A DNA stretch of 47,040 nt from NCBI RefSeq assembly GCF_004335005.1, contig NZ_RQRT01000032.1, positions 1 to 47,040 on the forward strand, in the 5' to 3' direction. The DNA is from Paracoccus nototheniae. GTDB lineage: Bacteria; Pseudomonadota; Alphaproteobacteria; Rhodobacterales; Rhodobacteraceae. Position 1 is the first letter of the stretch. Each line of letters starts with the position of its first letter. Shown here piece after piece: positions 44,683-47,040 of this stretch. Both the position numbers and the translations under genes were made by a program. The notes beneath the pieces are model-generated. The model was not told the origin of the DNA, did not search any database, and was given only the letters and a program-made list of their open reading frames with translations.

Positions 44683-46949
44683 TGCCCGACCTGCTGATCG
44701 AACTGTTTTCCGAGGAAATCCCCGCCCGCATGCAGGCCCGCGCGCGCGAGGATCTGCGGCGCCTTGTGACCGAGGGGCTGGTGCAGGCCGGCCTGACCTA
44801 TGCCGGCGCCGGGGCCTTCTCGACCCCGCGCCGCCTGACCCTGACCATCGAGGGACTGACCCCCAACAGCCCCACCACGACCGAGGAGCGAAAGGGCCCC
44901 CGCACGGACGCCCCCGAAAAGGCGCTGGAGGGGTTCTTGCGCTCGACCGGCCTGACCCGCGATCAGTTGCAGGCCCGCGACGACAAGAAGGGTCAGGTCT
45001 GGTTCGCCACGATCACCCATCCCGGTCGCCCCGCCAGCGCCATCGTCGCCGAGGTGCTGGAAACCACGATCCGCAATTTCCCCTGGCCCAAATCCATGCG
45101 TTGGGGTGCGGGCACCCTGCGTTGGGTGCGCCCGCTGCATTCGATCCTGTGCATCCTTTCGGATGAGGCCGGGGCCGAGATTGTCCCCGTGAGCGTCGAT
45201 GGCATCGCGGCGGGCAATGTCACGCGCGGCCACCGCTTCATGGCCCCCGACGCCTTCACCGTCTCGGGCTTTGACGATTACGCCGCGAAACTGCGCCGCG
45301 CCCATGTCATGCTGGATGCCGAGGAACGCGCCTCTGAAATCCGGTCGCAGGCCGACAATCTGGCCTTTGCGCGCGGCTGGCAGATCGTCCCCGACGAGGC
45401 GCTGCTGGCCGAGGTCGCGGGCCTTGTCGAATGGCCCGTCCCCCTGATGGGCGTGATCGAGGACCGTTTCCTGTCCCTGCCCCCCGAGGTTCTGCAGACC
45501 TCGATGAAGGAACATCAGAAATTCTTCTCGGCCCGCAATCCCCGCACCGGCCGGATTGAGGGTTTTGTCACCGTCGCCAATATCGCGACCCCCGATGACG
45601 GCGCCACCATCCTGGCCGGCAACCAGCGCGTGCTGGCCGCCCGCCTGTCGGATGCCGCCTTCTTCTGGGACAACGACCTGCGCGAGGCGAAGTCGGGCAT
45701 GAAGGCGTGGGCCGAGGGGCTGTCTTCGGTGACCTTCCACAACAAGCTGGGCTCGCAAGCCGACCGCATCGAGCGCATCGCGGCCTTGGCCCGCGAGATC
45801 GCCCCGCTGGTCGGCGCCGACGCGACCCAAGCTGAACGCGCCGCGCGTCTGGCCAAGCTGGACCTGCGCTCCGCCATGGTCGGCGAATTCCCCGAGCTGC
45901 AAGGCACCATGGGCCGCTACTACGCGCTGGAGGCCGGAGAGCCCGAAGCCGTGGCCAACGCCGCCCGCGACCATTACGCGCCGCTTGGGCCTTCGGATGC
46001 GGTGCCGACCGCACCCGTGTCGGTGGCGGTGGCGCTGGCCGACAAGCTGTTCATCTTGATGGGTTTTTGGGCCGTTAATGAGAAGCCGACAGGCTCTAAA
46101 GATCCATATGCTCTTCGTCGTGCAGGTATCGGTGCCATCAAGTTGTTAATTGACAACAAAATCCCGCTACCTTTGCTGAAGTTCGTCGAAGACTACTTTG
46201 AGAACCATTTTGTCCTATTGGCCCGTGACCTTGGGAAGGATGAGGAGTCAGCTGTCACGGACCTAAAGACTAAGTTAGCTGATCAAAGCTGGCGCCCCAC
46301 GCTATTGAGCAGCGAGGGAAGAACGCGGGAAGAATGTATCGAGAAACTATCTTCGCTGGAGAAGGAGCTAGCGGACGCGGTGTCGCATCGCGATGCGACG
46401 ATAATGTGGCTCACTGACGCGCCAGCCGACCTCCTCGCCTTCCTCCACGACCGCCTCAAGGTCCATCTCCGCGATCAGGGCGTCCGTCACGACATCATCG
46501 ACGCCGTCCTCGCGCAGGAGGGCAATGACGACCTCGTGCAGGTGGTGAACAGTGCCACCGCCCTCAACGACATGCTCAGGACCGAGGACGGAAAAAACCT
46601 CACCCAGGGCCTCAAGCGCGCCGGCAACATCCTGACCCAGGCCGAGGAAAAAGACGGCGTCGAATACAGCTTCGGCGCCGACGTCAAGTTCGCCGAGACG
46701 GACGAGGAACGCGCCCTCTTCACCGCGTTGGACACCGCCGGCCCGGCGATCCGCACGGCCATGGCAGCACAGGATTTCCCCGCCGCCATGTCCGCCATCG
46801 CTGCCCTGCGCACCCCCATCGATGCCTTCTTCGAGGCCGTGCAGGTCAACACCGACAGCCAGATCCTGCGCCGCAACCGCCTCAACCTGCTCTCGCGCAT
46901 CCGCGACGCCGGCCGCCAGATCGCCGACTTCACCCGCATCGAGGGATAA
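44682..46949 (+). CDS. glyS: Glycyl-tRNA synthetase beta subunit, mosaic composition
   Basis: 755-aa tRNA-binding subunit of GlyRS. The N-terminus [43 protein letters not shown]-like LSLPPEVLQTSM, KPTGSKDPYALRR, and the C-terminal anticodon domain with FLHDRLKVHLRD and RRNRLNLLSRI identify it. The frame is intact. Composition is not uniform. Codons before 46050 prefer CTG for Leu. From about 46060 to 46425 Leu is CTA/TTG/TTA/CTT and GC is about 50%. From 46426 on 14 of 19 Leu codons are CTC. The middle part also encodes a charged stretch (about 490-570) that looks longer than in E. coli-type GlyS. This suggests replacement of the 3' half by recombination. Confidence 0.96.
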   Translation: MPDLLIELFSEEIPARMQARAREDLRRLVTEGLVQAGLTYAGAGAFSTPRRLTLTIEGLTPNSPTTTEERKGPRTDAPEKALEGFLRSTGLTRDQLQARDDKKGQVWFATITHPGRPASAIVAEVLETTIRNFPWPKSMRWGAGTLRWVRPLHSILCILSDEAGAEIVPVSVDGIAAGNVTRGHRFMAPDAFTVSGFDDYAAKLRRAHVMLDAEERASEIRSQADNLAFARGWQIVPDEALLAEVAGLVEWPVPLMGVIEDRFLSLPPEVLQTSMKEHQKFFSARNPRTGRIEGFVTVANIATPDDGATILAGNQRVLAARLSDAAFFWDNDLREAKSGMKAWAEGLSSVTFHNKLGSQADRIERIAALAREIAPLVGADATQAERAARLAKLDLRSAMVGEFPELQGTMGRYYALEAGEPEAVANAARDHYAPLGPSDAVPTAPVSVAVALADKLFILMGFWAVNEKPTGSKDPYALRRAGIGAIKLLIDNKIPLPLLKFVEDYFENHFVLLARDLGKDEESAVTDLKTKLADQSWRPTLLSSEGRTREECIEKLSSLEKELADAVSHRDATIMWLTDAPADLLAFLHDRLKVHLRDQGVRHDIIDAVLAQEGNDDLVQVVNSATALNDMLRTEDGKNLTQGLKRAGNILTQAEEKDGVEYSFGADVKFAETDEERALFTALDTAGPAIRTAMAAQDFPAAMSAIAALRTPIDAFFEAVQVNTDSQILRRNRLNLLSRIRDAGRQIADFTRIEG
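46060..46425 (+). other. Low-GC, foreign-codon segment inside glyS
   Basis: Hand count over 46081-46380 gives 151 G+C of 300 (50%), against 42/60 for row 45901-45960 and 40/60 for row 46501-46560. Leucine codons within it are 6 CTA, 4 TTG, 2 TTA, 2 CTT, 2 CTG, 1 CTC. The frame is open and the protein motifs on either side are in register. Confidence 0.85.
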
Positions 46950-46955
46950 TCTACC

Positions 46956-46986
46956 GCTGCCAAAGGCCGCCGCGGTCTTTGGCAGC
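46956..46986 (+). terminator. Hairpin downstream of glyS
   Basis: GCTGCCAAAG (46956-46965) and CTTTGGCAGC (46977-46986) are perfectly complementary with an 11-nt loop, 6 bp after the stop. No T-run follows, so it may stabilise the 3' end or terminate with help. The last 54 bp of the window show nothing else. Confidence 0.6.
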
Positions 46987-47040
46987 CCCCTGACGCGCCC
47001 CAAGACAGGCCCGAAACCCCTCCCAAAGGCTGTCCGCCCG

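Noticed and set aside
46060..46425. Insertion sequence or other mobile element inside glyS
   Set aside because: The reading frame continues without interruption, flanking GlyS motifs are in register, and no terminal repeats, target duplication or transposase are visible; gene-segment replacement fits better.

Overview
The window is a GC-rich stretch of chromosome from an alphaproteobacterium, most likely Paracoccus or a close Rhodobacteraceae relative. This is inferred from gene content and protein style, not from a database search. Pointers are the B12-dependent NrdJ, the pyrH-frr-uppS-cdsA-dxr-rseP-bamA-skp block, the long-tailed L21, the NaChBac-type sodium channel, and the rlmE/exopolyphosphatase pair. 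About 40 protein genes are supported, tightly packed on both strands. I see no tRNA, rRNA, CRISPR array, phage or complete insertion sequence.

Layout. 1-5 kb (minus): an aminotransferase, an N-acetylmuramoyl-L-alanine amidase (ATGA overlap) and penicillin-binding protein 1A. 5-9 kb: a DsbA-like thiol oxidoreductase, a divergent NmrA-type reductase/HxlR regulator pair, and the bifunctional GDP-mannose enzyme ManC. 9-16 kb (minus): NrdJ, 5-formyl-THF cyclo-ligase coupled to MgtE, a HisN-type phosphatase and an XRE regulator. 16-20 kb: quinone oxidoreductase, a Bax-inhibitor-1 protein, a luciferase-like flavin enzyme and a GNAT acetyltransferase. 20-26 kb: rplU-rpmA, a zinc-ribbon metallopeptidase-like protein, an Uup-type ABC-F ATPase, an iron-binding periplasmic protein and a nucleoside hydrolase. 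26-36 kb (minus): a nine-gene run pyrH, voltage-gated Na+ channel, frr, uppS, cdsA, dxr, rseP, bamA, skp. It links UMP kinase and ribosome recycling to isoprenoid, lipid-carrier and outer-membrane assembly functions. 36-43 kb: miaA, an AraC-type regulator, rlmE with a Ppx/GppA phosphatase, TrkH, and a secreted SPOR-like/peptidoglycan-binding protein. 43-47 kb (plus): glyQ, a small membrane-anchored protein and glyS, with overlapping stop and start codons.

Most of the window is ordinary core genome. The strongest anomaly is in glyS. Its middle third (about 46.06-46.42 kb) falls to about 50% GC by hand count, against about 67-70% in sampled flanking rows, and its leucine codons change completely. 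After it the gene resumes in a CTC-rich style unlike its CTG-rich 5' part, and an 18-bp perfect palindrome lies at the downstream junction. Other items worth checking are the Na+ channel inside the pyrH-frr block, the uncharacterised protein coupled between the two glycyl-tRNA synthetase subunits, a 10-bp perfect inverted repeat at the iron-binding protein promoter, leader hairpins before rplU and bamA, and a dispersed intergenic repeat with a TTCATCTTGGC...AAATATCC core. I found no clearly new multi-gene system.
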